Shown: positions 1-8,358 of the stretch, piece after piece
Numbering within the stretch: the first letter of the stretch is position 1
Layout of the letters: the number at the start of each line of letters is the position of its first letter
Source: CBDDIP01 sp965229005
Lineage (GTDB): Bacteria; Actinomycetota; Acidimicrobiia; Acidimicrobiales; Ilumatobacteraceae
Direction of reading: 5' to 3'
NCBI GenBank assembly: GCA_965229005.1
Contig: CBDDIP010000002.1
Span: 186,001-250,000 of the forward strand
Length of the DNA stretch: 64,000 nucleotides
Program-made: the position numbers and the translations under genes
Notes under the pieces: model-generated
What the model was told of the DNA's origin: nothing
Databases searched by the model: none
Seen by the model: only the letters and a program-made list of their open reading frames with translations

Positions 1-262
1 CGACGCCGAACGGTTCGAAGCGCTCGTCGGTGTGGCCGAGGTACGGCGGCGCCTTGGGCGGGAAGCCCTGCACGGTCCAGGTCCACAGCGTGCCGCGGCG
101 ACCGAGCTCGACGGTCTCGGTGTGGTCACCCGTGCAGCGCGGGCAGCCCGACTGCGTGGGGAACATGTGGTTGCCGCAGTCGGTGCACCGGCTGCCGAGC
201 AGCTGCGGCCGTTCGGCCGGCCACGTGAAGATGCCTTCGGCGATCGGTACCTGTGTCGGCAT
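1..262 (-). CDS. DUF35 Zn-ribbon/OB-fold protein, N-terminal part (cut by window edge)
   Basis: Reading from the ATG at 262 toward the left edge gives an N-terminus with two CxxC pairs (Cys-Thr-Asp-Cys and Cys-Pro-Arg-Cys, about residues 26-44) and then the start of an OB-fold. This is the rubredoxin-like zinc ribbon plus OB-fold layout of the DUF35 family. Family members often pair with thiolases, or with MaoC-type hydratases such as ChsH2 in steroid side-chain degradation, and bind acyl-CoA. The C-terminal part lies outside the window. A regulatory motif at 295-313 lies just upstream, so this gene probably starts its own transcript into the neighbouring sequence. Family assignment is good; the partner enzyme is unknown. 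Confidence 0.75.
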   Translation of the reverse strand, partial: MPTQVPIAEGIFTWPAERPQLLGSRCTDCGNHMFPTQSGCPRCTGDHTETVELGRRGTLWTWTVQGFPPKAPPYLGHTDERFEPFGV

Positions 263-294
263 GTTGCCCCCTCCACGTCGTGCGACCGACGTAA

Positions 295-313
295 CTTACC
301 AGTTGATCAATAA
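295..313. promoter_or_regulatory. Putative regulon operator (site A) upstream of the DUF35 gene
   Basis: The sequence CTTACCAGTTGATCAATAA sits about 33 bases upstream of the DUF35 start. It matches the site at 10355-10373 at 18 of 19 positions, and shares the core ACCAGTTGAT with 3451-3460. It contains the palindrome TTGATCAA. TetR-family binding is inferred from the two TetR genes in the same cluster. Confidence 0.55.
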
Positions 314-341
314 TGTCGCCAGCCCGGTTCACCAGCCGAAT

Positions 342-1379
342 TCACCAGCCCGGGTCCACGAGCACCTTGGTCTCGGTGGACTGCCCGCTGGCGAGGTCGG
401 CGAGGGCGGCGGCGAGCCCGGCAAGGCCGACGGTGGAGCTGTGCAACGGCTCGACGGCGACGCGGCCGTCGGCGATCATCGCCATCGTCATCTCGAACTC
501 CTCGTGGAAGTACGCCAGCGACGAGGTGACGGCGATCTCCTTGACCAGCCACGTCGTCGGGTTGATCGTCGCCTCACCGTGCGGCAGTCCGATCAGACAC
601 ATCGCCCCGCCCCGCCGGGCGAGGTCGACCGCCGACTGGATCGCCGGGGCCCGGCCGACGCACTCGTAGACGATGTCGGCGCCGAGACCGTGCGTGTGCT
701 CGAGCACGAGCTGCGTGGCGTCCGCTCCCGGTTCGACGACGTCGTGCGCGCCGAGCGAGGCGGCGAGCTGGCGGCGCTGCTCGCTCGGCTCGATGACGAT
801 GACGCGGGCCGCACCGGCAGCGCGCACCCACTGGAGCGTGGCCAGGCCGATCGGGCCGGCGCCCTGCACGACAGCGGTGTCGCCGAGACGGATGCGGCTG
901 GTGCGCACGGCGTGGAAGGCCACGGTCGTGGGCTCCACCTGCGCGGCCTGCACATCGGACAGCGACGGATGGGCGTGCACGATGCGAGACGCGGCGACAC
1001 CGATCCGAGGGGCGAACCCACCGTGCGCGGGTGCCTGCGCGTCGCGACCGAGGGCGGACAGGAAGGCGACCTCACAGCGATCGGCTTGGCCGGCTCGGCA
1101 CGCGGCACACGCGCCACACGCGGGAGCCACGGCGACGACGACCCGGTCGCCTTCGGTGAACGACCGAACCGCGCCGCCGATGGCGGACACCGTGCCCGCC
1201 CACTCGTGCCCGCAGATCGCCGGGTTGTAGGGACGACCGGACTGGAACGCGTGCACGTCGGTGCCGCAGATGCCGCACAGCGAGATGTCGACCACGACGC
1301 CGTCGTCGAACGGCGTCGGCTCCGGCACCTCGCGCAGCTCCAGGGTGTCCTTGCCCGTGATCAGTCCGGCGATCATCAC
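342..1379 (-). CDS. Zinc-dependent medium-chain alcohol dehydrogenase
   Basis: This 345-residue MDR-superfamily enzyme should oxidise a secondary or primary alcohol with NAD(P). The catalytic zinc site is visible as Cys38 in a CGTD motif and the His58-Glu59 pair. The structural zinc lobe has four cysteines at about 88, 91, 94 and 102. The Rossmann motif GAGPIG is at about 173-178. Length and motif order match the threonine/sorbitol dehydrogenase-like branch. It ends 79 bases before the DUF35 start, and the gap contains a regulatory motif, so the two are probably separate transcripts. In this cluster it would act after hydroxylation, possibly by the P450 at 7081-8295. Substrate unknown. Confidence 0.88.
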   Translation of the reverse strand: MMIAGLITGKDTLELREVPEPTPFDDGVVVDISLCGICGTDVHAFQSGRPYNPAICGHEWAGTVSAIGGAVRSFTEGDRVVVAVAPACGACAACRAGQADRCEVAFLSALGRDAQAPAHGGFAPRIGVAASRIVHAHPSLSDVQAAQVEPTTVAFHAVRTSRIRLGDTAVVQGAGPIGLATLQWVRAAGAARVIVIEPSEQRRQLAASLGAHDVVEPGADATQLVLEHTHGLGADIVYECVGRAPAIQSAVDLARRGGAMCLIGLPHGEATINPTTWLVKEIAVTSSLAYFHEEFEMTMAMIADGRVAVEPLHSSTVGLAGLAAALADLASGQSTETKVLVDPGW

Positions 1380-1414
1380 GTCACTCTGCCAGCGCGCGGG
1401 TACGTTGCCCGACC

Positions 1415-1765
1415 ATGAGCCTCATCGCCGTCGAAGCCGCCATCACCGTCGCCGACCCCGCCGGGCGCGATGCGCTCGTCGCCGCGTCGGCGCCCGTGCA
1501 GGCCGCCACCCGCAACGACGAACCGGGCTGCCTCGTCTACTGCTTCGCCGCCGATCCCGTGCGCGCCGACCTCATCCAGGTCTACGAGCTGTGGGCCGAC
1601 GAAGCGTCGCTGGCGGCCCACTTCGACCACCCCAACTACGCGGCGATGCGCGAGATGCTCAACGCTGCCGGGTTGGCCTCGGCGGTCAGCCGCAAGCACC
1701 GCATCGACGCCACGGCGCCGGTGTACAACGCAGATCGGCGCGCCACCGTCGGCTTCGACGACTGA
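1415..1765 (+). CDS. Antibiotic-biosynthesis-monooxygenase (ABM) fold protein, putative quinol monooxygenase
   Basis: A 116-residue protein with the dimeric ferredoxin-like ABM fold. It has an N-terminal beta strand followed by a region in which an acidic EPG turn precedes CLVYCF, and then the typical YELWADEASLAAHF segment in which the helix follows the strand. Such proteins are cofactor-less monooxygenases acting on quinols, or simple ligand-binding proteins. It stands alone on the plus strand between two minus-strand genes, its start lies 35 bases from the divergent alcohol dehydrogenase start, and it converges on the acyl-CoA synthetase. No specific substrate can be named. Confidence 0.72.
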   Translation: MSLIAVEAAITVADPAGRDALVAASAPVQAATRNDEPGCLVYCFAADPVRADLIQVYELWADEASLAAHFDHPNYAAMREMLNAAGLASAVSRKHRIDATAPVYNADRRATVGFDD

Positions 1766-1785
1766 CGGGCGAGTCCCGGACGGAC

Positions 1786-3405
1786 TCATCGCAGCGCCGC
1801 TTCCCGCGCCCAGCGGTAGTCCGCCTTGCCGGACGGGCTGCGGTAGACGCTGTCCACGAAGACCACTCGTCGCGGCGCCTTGTACGACGCGAGCTGCGCC
1901 CGAACGTGGTCGGCGATCGCGGACTCGTCGACGTCCGCGCCGCGAGCGCGTGAGGCGACGAGCACGACCTGCTCGCCGAGCCGATCGTCGGGCAGGCCGA
2001 CCACGACGCAGTCCTCGATCCCCGGATGGCTGCGAGCGGCGACCTCGACCTCCTCGGGGAAGACCTTCTCGCCACCGGTGTTGATGCACACCGAACCGCG
2101 ACCGAGCAGGTGCACGGTGCCGTCGGCGTCGATCAGCGCCTGGTCGCCGGGGATCGACCAACGGACGCCGTCGATCAAGCGGAACGTCGCGGCCGTCTTC
2201 TCCGGGTCGCCGTGGTACCCGCTGGGCATGGGGCCGCTGCAGCCGAGTACGCCGCTGCGGCCGCAGCCGGGTTCGAGTCGTTCGAACGTGATCGGATCGA
2301 ACACCGCCGTCGCCGGCGTGGCGACGAAGTGGGCGGTCTCCAGCGGCTCCTGACCCGGCGCGGTGACCGACAGCGCGTAGGGCCCACCCTCGGACGCACC
2401 GATCATGTCGAGCACCATCGCCTGCGGCGCTCGAGCCATCAGCTCGCGCTTGGCATCGACGGAGAGCGTCGCCCCGGTCGACACGATGCGCACCAGGCTG
2501 GACAGGTCGTACGGCGTGCCCGCGGCCTCGGACCGATGGAGCTCGGCGATGACCGGACGGGCGAAGGCGTCGCCGACGATGGACAACTGCGTCACCCGCT
2601 CGCGCTCCACCAGCCGCAGCAGCTCGGCCGGATCGAAGCGGTGCTCGGCCAGCAGCACCACGGTGCCGCCGAGCACGAAGGTGCTCATCGCCAGGAACAG
2701 CGCGGTGCCGTGCATCAGCGGCGGCGCCGTCATGTTCACCGGGCTGGCACCGGAGGCACGCAGCTCGGCGGCGACGCGGCCGACCTCGACCGCCGTGGTC
2801 GGCACCGGCAGACCCATCGACGCGTACCCGCTGAACGCCAGCGCACCGAAGAGGTCCTCGTGGCGCCACACGACGCCCTTCGGCAGGCCGGTGGTGCCAC
2901 CGGTGTAGAGCAGCAGACGATCGTCGCCGCTGCGCTCGATCGGTGCGGCGGGTGGGTGATCGGCAACGAGCGACTCGTACGCCACCGCGCCGTCGAGCAG
3001 TGATGCGCCACTGCCGTCGTCCACCTGCACCAGCAGGCGCAGTTCGCGCAGCACCGGGCGGGCGGATTCGACGACCTCGGCGAACGAGCCGTGGAACACG
3101 AGCACGGCGGCACCCGAGTCGCCCACGACGTGGGCCACCTCGGGCGCTCGATACCGGTAGTTGACGTTGACCGTGCTCGACCGCACCTTGAAGGCGGCGA
3201 ACGCCGACTCCAGGTACTCCGGGCAGTTGTACATCAGCTGGGCGACCGCGTCGCCGGCGCCGACGCCGTGTGCGGTGAACGCCCCGGCCAGGCGCGCCGC
3301 CCGGTCGTCGAGCTGGCCCCACCGGATCTCGGTGTCGCCGAGGACGACGGCGACCCGATCCGGCGCTCCGGCAGCGATGGCCTCCCACAGCGTCGCCCAG
3401 TTCAC
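1786..3405 (-). CDS. Acyl-CoA synthetase (AMP-dependent, FadD-like)
   Basis: A 539-residue ANL-superfamily ligase that activates a carboxylic acid to its CoA thioester through an acyl-adenylate. The phosphate-binding motif YTGGTTGLPKG is at about 167-177. The adenylate-binding region (STGATLS, then a GASEGG segment) lies mid-protein, and the C-terminal SGKADY carries the expected catalytic lysine near residue 527. Length is normal and no membrane segment is seen, so it should be cytosolic. It is divergent from the phosphotransferase gene at 3497, with a perfect 8-bp inverted repeat in the shared promoter. It probably loads the cluster's substrate onto CoA. Chain-length or ring specificity cannot be predicted. 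Confidence 0.88.
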   Translation of the reverse strand: MNWATLWEAIAAGAPDRVAVVLGDTEIRWGQLDDRAARLAGAFTAHGVGAGDAVAQLMYNCPEYLESAFAAFKVRSSTVNVNYRYRAPEVAHVVGDSGAAVLVFHGSFAEVVESARPVLRELRLLVQVDDGSGASLLDGAVAYESLVADHPPAAPIERSGDDRLLLYTGGTTGLPKGVVWRHEDLFGALAFSGYASMGLPVPTTAVEVGRVAAELRASGASPVNMTAPPLMHGTALFLAMSTFVLGGTVVLLAEHRFDPAELLRLVERERVTQLSIVGDAFARPVIAELHRSEAAGTPYDLSSLVRIVSTGATLSVDAKRELMARAPQAMVLDMIGASEGGPYALSVTAPGQEPLETAHFVATPATAVFDPITFERLEPGCGRSGVLGCSGPMPSGYHGDPEKTAATFRLIDGVRWSIPGDQALIDADGTVHLLGRGSVCINTGGEKVFPEEVEVAARSHPGIEDCVVVGLPDDRLGEQVVLVASRARGADVDESAIADHVRAQLASYKAPRRVVFVDSVYRSPSGKADYRWAREAALR

Positions 3406-3444
3406 GGTGTTCCCCAGTTCATTGCGTGCCCCCCGGCGATGTGC

Positions 3445-3462
3445 TAATCAACCAGTTGATTA
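3445..3462. promoter_or_regulatory. Inverted-repeat operator (site D) between acyl-CoA synthetase and phosphotransferase genes
   Basis: TAATCAAC-CA-GTTGATTA is a perfect 8-bp inverted repeat with a 2-base centre, in the 91-base gap between divergent starts. Its ACCAGTTGAT core is identical to that of site A. It could repress both directions. Confidence 0.6.
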
Positions 3463-3496
3463 TTTAACGAGCTTACGTGGAACCTGGGGGTCACGA

Positions 3497-4555
3497 ATGC
3501 ACGACACGACGGTGATGCCGGAACGCCTCGCCGCGTTCCTCACTGCGCAAGATGCGGGACGCGATGGGGCCCGGAGCGCCACGGTGGCGACCTACGAGGC
3601 GATGGTCGGCGGCTACAGCCGGTTGATGGCGCGCGCCGAGGTCACGTGGTCGGACGGCACTCGCGAGGTGCTCGTGCTGCGCGGCGACCCACCCGCCGGC
3701 AAGGCGATGATGGAGACCGACCGCGACGCCGAGTACGCCCTGCTGCGCGCGCTGGAAGCGACCGATGCGATCGCCATGCCGGCCGCCCGCCACTACGACT
3801 CCACCGGTGAGCACCTCGGCACGAAGTGCATCGTCCTCGACTTCGTCGCCGGCCGCCCGCTGCAGAGCATCCTCCACGACACGCCGCCTGAAGCACACGC
3901 CGCACATGCGGACGCACTGGTCGACACGATGGCTCGCGTGCACTCCATCGACGCCGCATCGCTCGGCGCAGCGCTGCCGCAACCGGCGAGCTGGGACGAG
4001 TACATGGGTGGGCTCATCGATCGCTTCCGCCAGGCGGACCGCGAGCACGTCGAGTCGGTGCCGTTCCTGCGCTTCGTCGCCGCCTGGCTGGACGCCAATC
4101 GCCCACCGCCGCTGCCGCTCGGCGTGGTGCACAGCGACTTCCAGCCCGCCAACATCATGGTCGGCGACGACGGCGCGCACTCGCTGATCGACTGGGAGCT
4201 CACGCACGTCGGCGACCCGCGCGAGGACCTCGGCTACTACAACGTCTACGCGTCGGCGCTCGGCCCGAACCTGCTGATGGCCGACCCGGAGCGGTTCCTG
4301 GCCCGATACCGAGAGCGCACGGGGTTCAGCGAGGAGGCCGTGAACATGCAGACACTCGCCTACTTCTCCTCGCTCGCCGCGATCACCGTCTACGCCCAGA
4401 TCCTGCGCGGCGCAGCGCTGATGGCCGAGGGCAACAACGGCGGACTGATGACCACGTACACGCTCAACGCGCTCACCGTCGGCCACAGCAACTTCATGGC
4501 CGGCTGCGTGCTCGCCCCGGCCGATGCGGCCGTCCACGAGCAGGTGGCCGTCTGA
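3497..4555 (+). CDS. APH-fold phosphotransferase family protein
   Basis: A 352-residue kinase-like protein of the aminoglycoside phosphotransferase (APH/ACAD10-like) superfamily. The Brenner-type catalytic loop HSDFQPAN is at about 212-219, followed by the metal-binding IDWE segment and a GDPREDLG stretch typical of actinobacterial members. The upstream in-frame extension to 3161 is rejected because ATG 3497 follows the operator and gives the usual length. Members in lipid-degradation clusters are thought to phosphorylate hydroxyacyl or small hydroxylated intermediates, as in ACAD10/11; that role is inference here. Its stop overlaps the next start by one base (TGATG), so the two are translationally coupled. 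Confidence 0.82.
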   Translation: MHDTTVMPERLAAFLTAQDAGRDGARSATVATYEAMVGGYSRLMARAEVTWSDGTREVLVLRGDPPAGKAMMETDRDAEYALLRALEATDAIAMPAARHYDSTGEHLGTKCIVLDFVAGRPLQSILHDTPPEAHAAHADALVDTMARVHSIDAASLGAALPQPASWDEYMGGLIDRFRQADREHVESVPFLRFVAAWLDANRPPPLPLGVVHSDFQPANIMVGDDGAHSLIDWELTHVGDPREDLGYYNVYASALGPNLLMADPERFLARYRERTGFSEEAVNMQTLAYFSSLAAITVYAQILRGAALMAEGNNGGLMTTYTLNALTVGHSNFMAGCVLAPADAAVHEQVAV

Positions 4556-5016
4556 TGCTGTCGCGACCCACCACCGACCAGATCATCCTCGACTGCCGCG
4601 CCGAACTGCTGTCCACGATCGACGCGGCGATCACCGAGCCGGCGGCGAAGATCGCCATCCAGATGATGGAGAACGTGCTGCGCAACTGCGCCGAGCGCGC
4701 CGCGCACGAGATCGCCTGGATGCACGAGGAGATCGCCGAGATGATCGCCACGGCGGAGCAGGTCCAGGGCGCCGTGCCCTCCGACGCCGTGCACGCGGCG
4801 CTCGAGGCGTACCGCGCCGGACGCACCGGCGGCCTGCACCTCGACGAGGTGGTCGCCGACTACGACCTCGCCGGCGAGTGCCTCTCGACCGCACTCGACG
4901 CAGCGATGGCGTCGGGCACGCGCGAGCTCCAGGAGATCGGCCGCGCGGCGCTCGAACGGCGGCTGGCCCACGAACAGGCGATCATGGGCGAGTGGGCGTT
5001 CGTCGGTCGCGGATGA
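4555..5016 (+). CDS. Small helical protein coupled to the phosphotransferase, function unknown
   Basis: A 153-residue, acidic, almost entirely alpha-helical protein with no signal peptide, membrane segment or cysteine-rich motif. The first half has a run of amphipathic helices (residues about 10-65), and a conserved-looking YDLAGECL segment follows near residue 102. Its ATG overlaps the phosphotransferase stop by one base, and the ThuA-like gene starts 2 bases after its stop, so it is the middle gene of a three-gene operon. The tight coupling suggests a partner of the phosphotransferase. I do not recognise a named family. Confidence 0.7.
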   Translation: MLSRPTTDQIILDCRAELLSTIDAAITEPAAKIAIQMMENVLRNCAERAAHEIAWMHEEIAEMIATAEQVQGAVPSDAVHAALEAYRAGRTGGLHLDEVVADYDLAGECLSTALDAAMASGTRELQEIGRAALERRLAHEQAIMGEWAFVGRG

Positions 5017-5017
5017 C

Positions 5018-5791
5018 ATGACCGGCGTGGTGGCAGGGACGGTCGACGCACTGGTCGTCACGGGCGGGCATCCGTTCGAACCCGAGCCGTTCTTCGCCGT
5101 GTTCGATTCGCTCGACGGTGTCGAGTGGACCGGCGCCGGGACGCCCGCCACAGGACACGACGTGGTCGTGTTCTACGACATGCCCGGCCTGCAATTCACC
5201 CGATCCGATCCCCCGGTCGTGCTCGGCCAGCCGACGACGGCGCAGCGCGACGTCATCCACCGGCTCACCGACGACGGCGTCGGGCTCGTGTTCCTGCACC
5301 ACGCCGTCGCGGGGTGGCCGGCGTGGCACGAGTACGCGGAACTGGTCGGCGGACGCTTCCACTACGTGCCCGGCGAGCTCGACGGCGTCGCCTACCCCGA
5401 CTCCGGCTACCGCTTCGACGTCACCCACACCGTGGAGGTGCTCGCCCCGGAGCACCCGGTGTGCGCCGGGTTGGGCAGCTCGTTCACGTTGACCGACGAG
5501 CTGTACTGCTTCCCGGTGCTCGAGCATGCCGTCACGCCGTTGCTGCGCACGACGTTCGACACCGGCGATGTCGCTGCGTTCTCCTCGGCCGAACTGGCCA
5601 TCCGCGGGCGGCGCAACGCCAACGAGGGCTGGACCCATCCGCCCGGGAGCAGCCTGGTCGGTTGGGCCAAGGAGCACGGGCGATCACGGGTCGTCTACCT
5701 GCAGTTCGGCGACGGACCGGTGACGTACGCCGACCCGAACTTCCGTCGCGTCGTCGCCAACGCGATCGCCTGGACCGCCCGCCGCACCTGA
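5018..5791 (+). CDS. ThuA-like (class I glutamine amidotransferase fold) protein
   Basis: A 257-residue ThuA-family protein. It starts with the strand DALVVTGGHPFEP and has the family's FLHHAVAGWPAWHEYAELVGG region (about 90-115), the HPVCAGLGSSF turn and a closing GRSRVVYLQFGDG strand near 225. ThuA proteins resemble glutamine amidotransferases but lack the usual catalytic triad; some act in trehalose or disaccharide-ketoside metabolism. It is the last gene of the phosphotransferase operon. A second, divergent member is at 11157-11933 in the same cluster, so both may act on one pathway. Substrate unknown. Confidence 0.8.
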   Translation: MTGVVAGTVDALVVTGGHPFEPEPFFAVFDSLDGVEWTGAGTPATGHDVVVFYDMPGLQFTRSDPPVVLGQPTTAQRDVIHRLTDDGVGLVFLHHAVAGWPAWHEYAELVGGRFHYVPGELDGVAYPDSGYRFDVTHTVEVLAPEHPVCAGLGSSFTLTDELYCFPVLEHAVTPLLRTTFDTGDVAAFSSAELAIRGRRNANEGWTHPPGSSLVGWAKEHGRSRVVYLQFGDGPVTYADPNFRRVVANAIAWTARRT

Positions 5792-5806
5792 CCCGCCGGC
5801 GAACCG

Positions 5807-6316
5807 TCAGGTCTTCCGGCTGGCCATCCACTCGTTGGTGGCGCGGCCCATCTTGGCGCCGTCGTAGCCGATGCGCTGGACCGGCTTGACCTCGAGCACG
5901 ACGCGCCGCGGCGAGTCGAGGAACTCGGCAAATGCGGCGCAGCGCTCCGGGTCGAAGCCGTAGAGGGCCTGCGAGAACTCGGGGTAGAACCAGTCCTTCA
6001 CCTCGCGGTCGTCGTGCAGCACGCACTCGCCCTTCCACGTCACGGTCTTGTTGCGCGGCAGCGGCGAACCGGTGGACGTGACGACCACGCACACGCGCGG
6101 GTCGCGGCGCACCGCACTGATCCGGGCGCGCTGGTTGGACGCGGTGAGCCAGAAGCTGCCCCGTCGCCAGATGAACGACATGATCACCCCGACCGGCCAG
6201 CCCTCCTTGTTGGACCAGATGAACGTGCACTCGTTGTGCGCCAGGAGCAACTGCTCCTCGACGTCGGCATCGAGGCCGTACACGGTGACGTCTTCATAAT
6301 TCTCAGCGTCGCTCAT
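5807..6316 (-). CDS. Pyridoxamine-5'-phosphate-oxidase-fold protein (FMN/F420 split barrel)
   Basis: A 169-residue split-barrel protein of the PNPOx-like family common in actinobacterial lipid and steroid gene clusters. Recognisable segments are WPVGVIMSFIW (strand plus dimer contact), NQRARISAVRRDPRVCVVV (cofactor phosphate-binding region, about 60-80) and the C-terminal EVKPVQRIGYD. Members bind FMN, haem or F420 and reduce or sense small molecules. It is the third gene of the P450-SDR-PNPOx operon, starting 9 bases after the SDR stop. Whether it uses F420 or FMN cannot be told from sequence. Confidence 0.82.
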   Translation of the reverse strand: MSDAENYEDVTVYGLDADVEEQLLLAHNECTFIWSNKEGWPVGVIMSFIWRRGSFWLTASNQRARISAVRRDPRVCVVVTSTGSPLPRNKTVTWKGECVLHDDREVKDWFYPEFSQALYGFDPERCAAFAEFLDSPRRVVLEVKPVQRIGYDGAKMGRATNEWMASRKT

Positions 6317-6325
6317 CGATGCACC

Positions 6326-7084
6326 TCAACTCGCTCGGGGCCGGAACTGGCCGGTGTTGGCGGTGATCCCGCCGTCGACGGGGATCGCCGCGCCGGTGAC
6401 GAAGCTGGCCGCGGGCGAGACGAGGAAGGCGATGACCGCGGCGATCTCCTCGGCGCGTCCCCAGCGCTGCATCGGCACCGACCGGCGCAGCGACTCGTGC
6501 ACCTCCGGCGCGGACTTGATGCCCGCCGTCATCCCGGTCTCGGTCGGCCCGGGGCAGACGGCGTTGACCGTGATGCCGTCGGCGGCCAGGTCCAACGCCG
6601 CTGCGCGGACCAGGTTGACGGCCGCGCCCTTCGACGCGTTGTAGGCCCACATGCCCGGGTCGCCGGCCAGTCCGGAGGTGGAGGCGGTCACGACGATCCG
6701 ACCGGCACCGGCATCGCGCATGGCTGGCACCGCAGCCCGGATGCCGAGCACGAGGGCGCGGACGTTGACCTCCATCGCCCGGTCGAAGCGCTCGATCGGC
6801 ATGTCCAGCAGATCCCCACCGGCCGAGACGCCGGCGTTGAGGACGCTGGCGTCGAGTCGCCCGAAGGCGGACAACGCGACCTGCACCGCTCGCTCGTTGC
6901 ACTCGACCGAGGTGACGTCACCGGCAACGATCGCGATCCGTTCGTCGCCGGCTGCCCATGCCAACGCGCCGGCGTCGAGGTCGACGGCAACGACAGCGGT
7001 GCCCGCGGCGATCAACGCCTCGACCGTGGCCCGGCCGATGCCCGACGCCGAACCGGTGACGATGGCGACGCGCCCGCCGCTCAT
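6326..7084 (-). CDS. Short-chain dehydrogenase/reductase (SDR) in the P450 operon
   Basis: A 252-residue classical SDR. The cofactor motif is TGSASGIG (about 9-16), NAG lies near residue 85, and the catalytic YNASK comes after a serine in the TAST strand. The acidic residue after strand beta-2 (VDLDAG) favours NAD. The ATG at 7084 overlaps the P450 stop in an ATGA arrangement, which fixes the start and rejects the long in-frame extension upstream. Coupled translation suggests that it oxidises the alcohol made by the P450, or another carbinol in the pathway. Confidence 0.88.
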   Translation of the reverse strand: MSGGRVAIVTGSASGIGRATVEALIAAGTAVVAVDLDAGALAWAAGDERIAIVAGDVTSVECNERAVQVALSAFGRLDASVLNAGVSAGGDLLDMPIERFDRAMEVNVRALVLGIRAAVPAMRDAGAGRIVVTASTSGLAGDPGMWAYNASKGAAVNLVRAAALDLAADGITVNAVCPGPTETGMTAGIKSAPEVHESLRRSVPMQRWGRAEEIAAVIAFLVSPAASFVTGAAIPVDGGITANTGQFRPRAS

Positions 7085-8295
7085 CGGTTCGTCCAGCGGA
7101 TGGGCAGCGTGGTCAACCCGCGCAGGATGAACGGCTGGTTGACGGCGACCTCGCCCGTCCGTTCCACCGTGGCGAAGCGGTCGAGCATCAGGCGCAGCGC
7201 CAGCTGTGCCTCCCGGCGGGCGAGCGCGGCGCCGATGCAGTGGTGGATGCCCCACCCGAAGGCGACGTGCGGACGGCTGCCGGGACCCATGCGATCGAGG
7301 TCGATCTCGTCGGGTCGCTCCCACACCGCCGGATCGCGGTTCGCCGCGGCGAACAGGGCCTGCACCTTCGTGCGTTCCGGGACCACCACGCCGCCGATCG
7401 AGCACTCCTGCGCGTTGGTGCGGAACAGACCCTGCACCGGTGAGTCGTAGCGCAGGAACTCCTCCACTGCCTGCGGCACGAGCGCGGGCTCGGCGCGGAG
7501 CCGCTCGGCCAGGTGCGGTTGCTCGATCAGCCGGAAGAGCATCAGCCCGATCAGGCTTGCGGTGGTCTCGTGGCCGGCCACCAGGAGCTGCTGGCACAGC
7601 CGACGCACCTCGGTGCGGGTGAGCGTGCCGTCGCGCTCGGCGCGGGTGAGGACGGTGATCATGTCGTCAGGCGGCTCGGCACCGTCGTCGATCAGCGCCG
7701 ATCGGCGGTCGACCTGTTCGTCGACGATGGCGAAGATGCCACGGTTGGCCGCCTCGACGAGCGCGAGGTCGCCGCCGCCGAGGCCGTTGACGATGTCGCT
7801 CGACCACCGCTCGAACTCGTCGCGCCGATCGTCGGGCACGCCGAGCAGCTCGGCGATGACGATGGCCGGGAACGGCATGGCGAACAGGCGCACGAAGTCG
7901 CCTTCGCCGCCCGCCGAGCCCGCGGCCCCGAACGCGTCGTCCCACAGCTCGGCGCCGATGCGATCCACCCGGGTGCCCAGCGACTCGATGGCGGTCGGGC
8001 GGAACCCGTCCTGCAGCACCTTGCGCTGCCGGCGATGCACGTCGCCGTCGGCCGAGCCGAGCGCGCCGCCCGGCATGTAGAACACACCCGACCCGTCGCG
8101 GCTGTTCCACAGCTCCGGGTTGGTGACCATCGCCATCACGTCGGCGTGCCGGCTGACGACGTAGAACGGTGGATCGTGGTCGGCTTCGAGGTGCACCGGG
8201 CACTGCGTCAGCAGGTGGTGATGACCGACGGACGGCTCGAGGTCGTTGGCATGCGCGAGGTGCGAGTAGCGAGCAACCACGGTTCCCTCCATCAT
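7081..8295 (-). CDS. Cytochrome P450 (bacterial class I type)
   Basis: A 404-residue soluble P450. The I-helix oxygen-activation motif AGHETT is at about 239-244, the K-helix ExxR lies in EEFLR, and the haem-binding loop is FGWGIHHCIG with the cysteine ligand near 352. Length and absence of a membrane anchor fit bacterial CYPs that need separate ferredoxin and reductase, neither of which is in the window. First gene of a three-gene operon, with an inverted-repeat operator 9 bases upstream of its start. It probably hydroxylates the cluster's substrate. CYP family cannot be assigned without a search. Confidence 0.93.
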   Translation of the reverse strand: MMEGTVVARYSHLAHANDLEPSVGHHHLLTQCPVHLEADHDPPFYVVSRHADVMAMVTNPELWNSRDGSGVFYMPGGALGSADGDVHRRQRKVLQDGFRPTAIESLGTRVDRIGAELWDDAFGAAGSAGGEGDFVRLFAMPFPAIVIAELLGVPDDRRDEFERWSSDIVNGLGGGDLALVEAANRGIFAIVDEQVDRRSALIDDGAEPPDDMITVLTRAERDGTLTRTEVRRLCQQLLVAGHETTASLIGLMLFRLIEQPHLAERLRAEPALVPQAVEEFLRYDSPVQGLFRTNAQECSIGGVVVPERTKVQALFAAANRDPAVWERPDEIDLDRMGPGSRPHVAFGWGIHHCIGAALARREAQLALRLMLDRFATVERTGEVAVNQPFILRGLTTLPIRWTNR

Positions 8296-8303
8296 CCCCG
8301 GGG

Positions 8304-8325
8304 TTACCTACCGTTCAGTAAGTAA
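8304..8325. promoter_or_regulatory. TetR-type inverted-repeat operator upstream of the P450 operon
   Basis: TTACCTAC-cgttca-GTAAGTAA is an inverted repeat with 7 of 8 arm positions matching and a 6-base spacer. It lies between the P450 start and the 3' end of the TetR gene. Its arms resemble the perfect repeat at 18093-18114, which occupies the same relative place next to a paralogous TetR gene. Confidence 0.65.
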
Positions 8326-8358
8326 CGGACGCGACCGTAGCTCAGTCCCGCGATCCGG

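Noticed and set aside
30..1418. Plus-strand open frame of 462 codons across the left edge
   Set aside because: It lies antisense to the zinc alcohol dehydrogenase and DUF35 genes, and its arginine/histidine-rich composition is that of a high-GC shadow frame.
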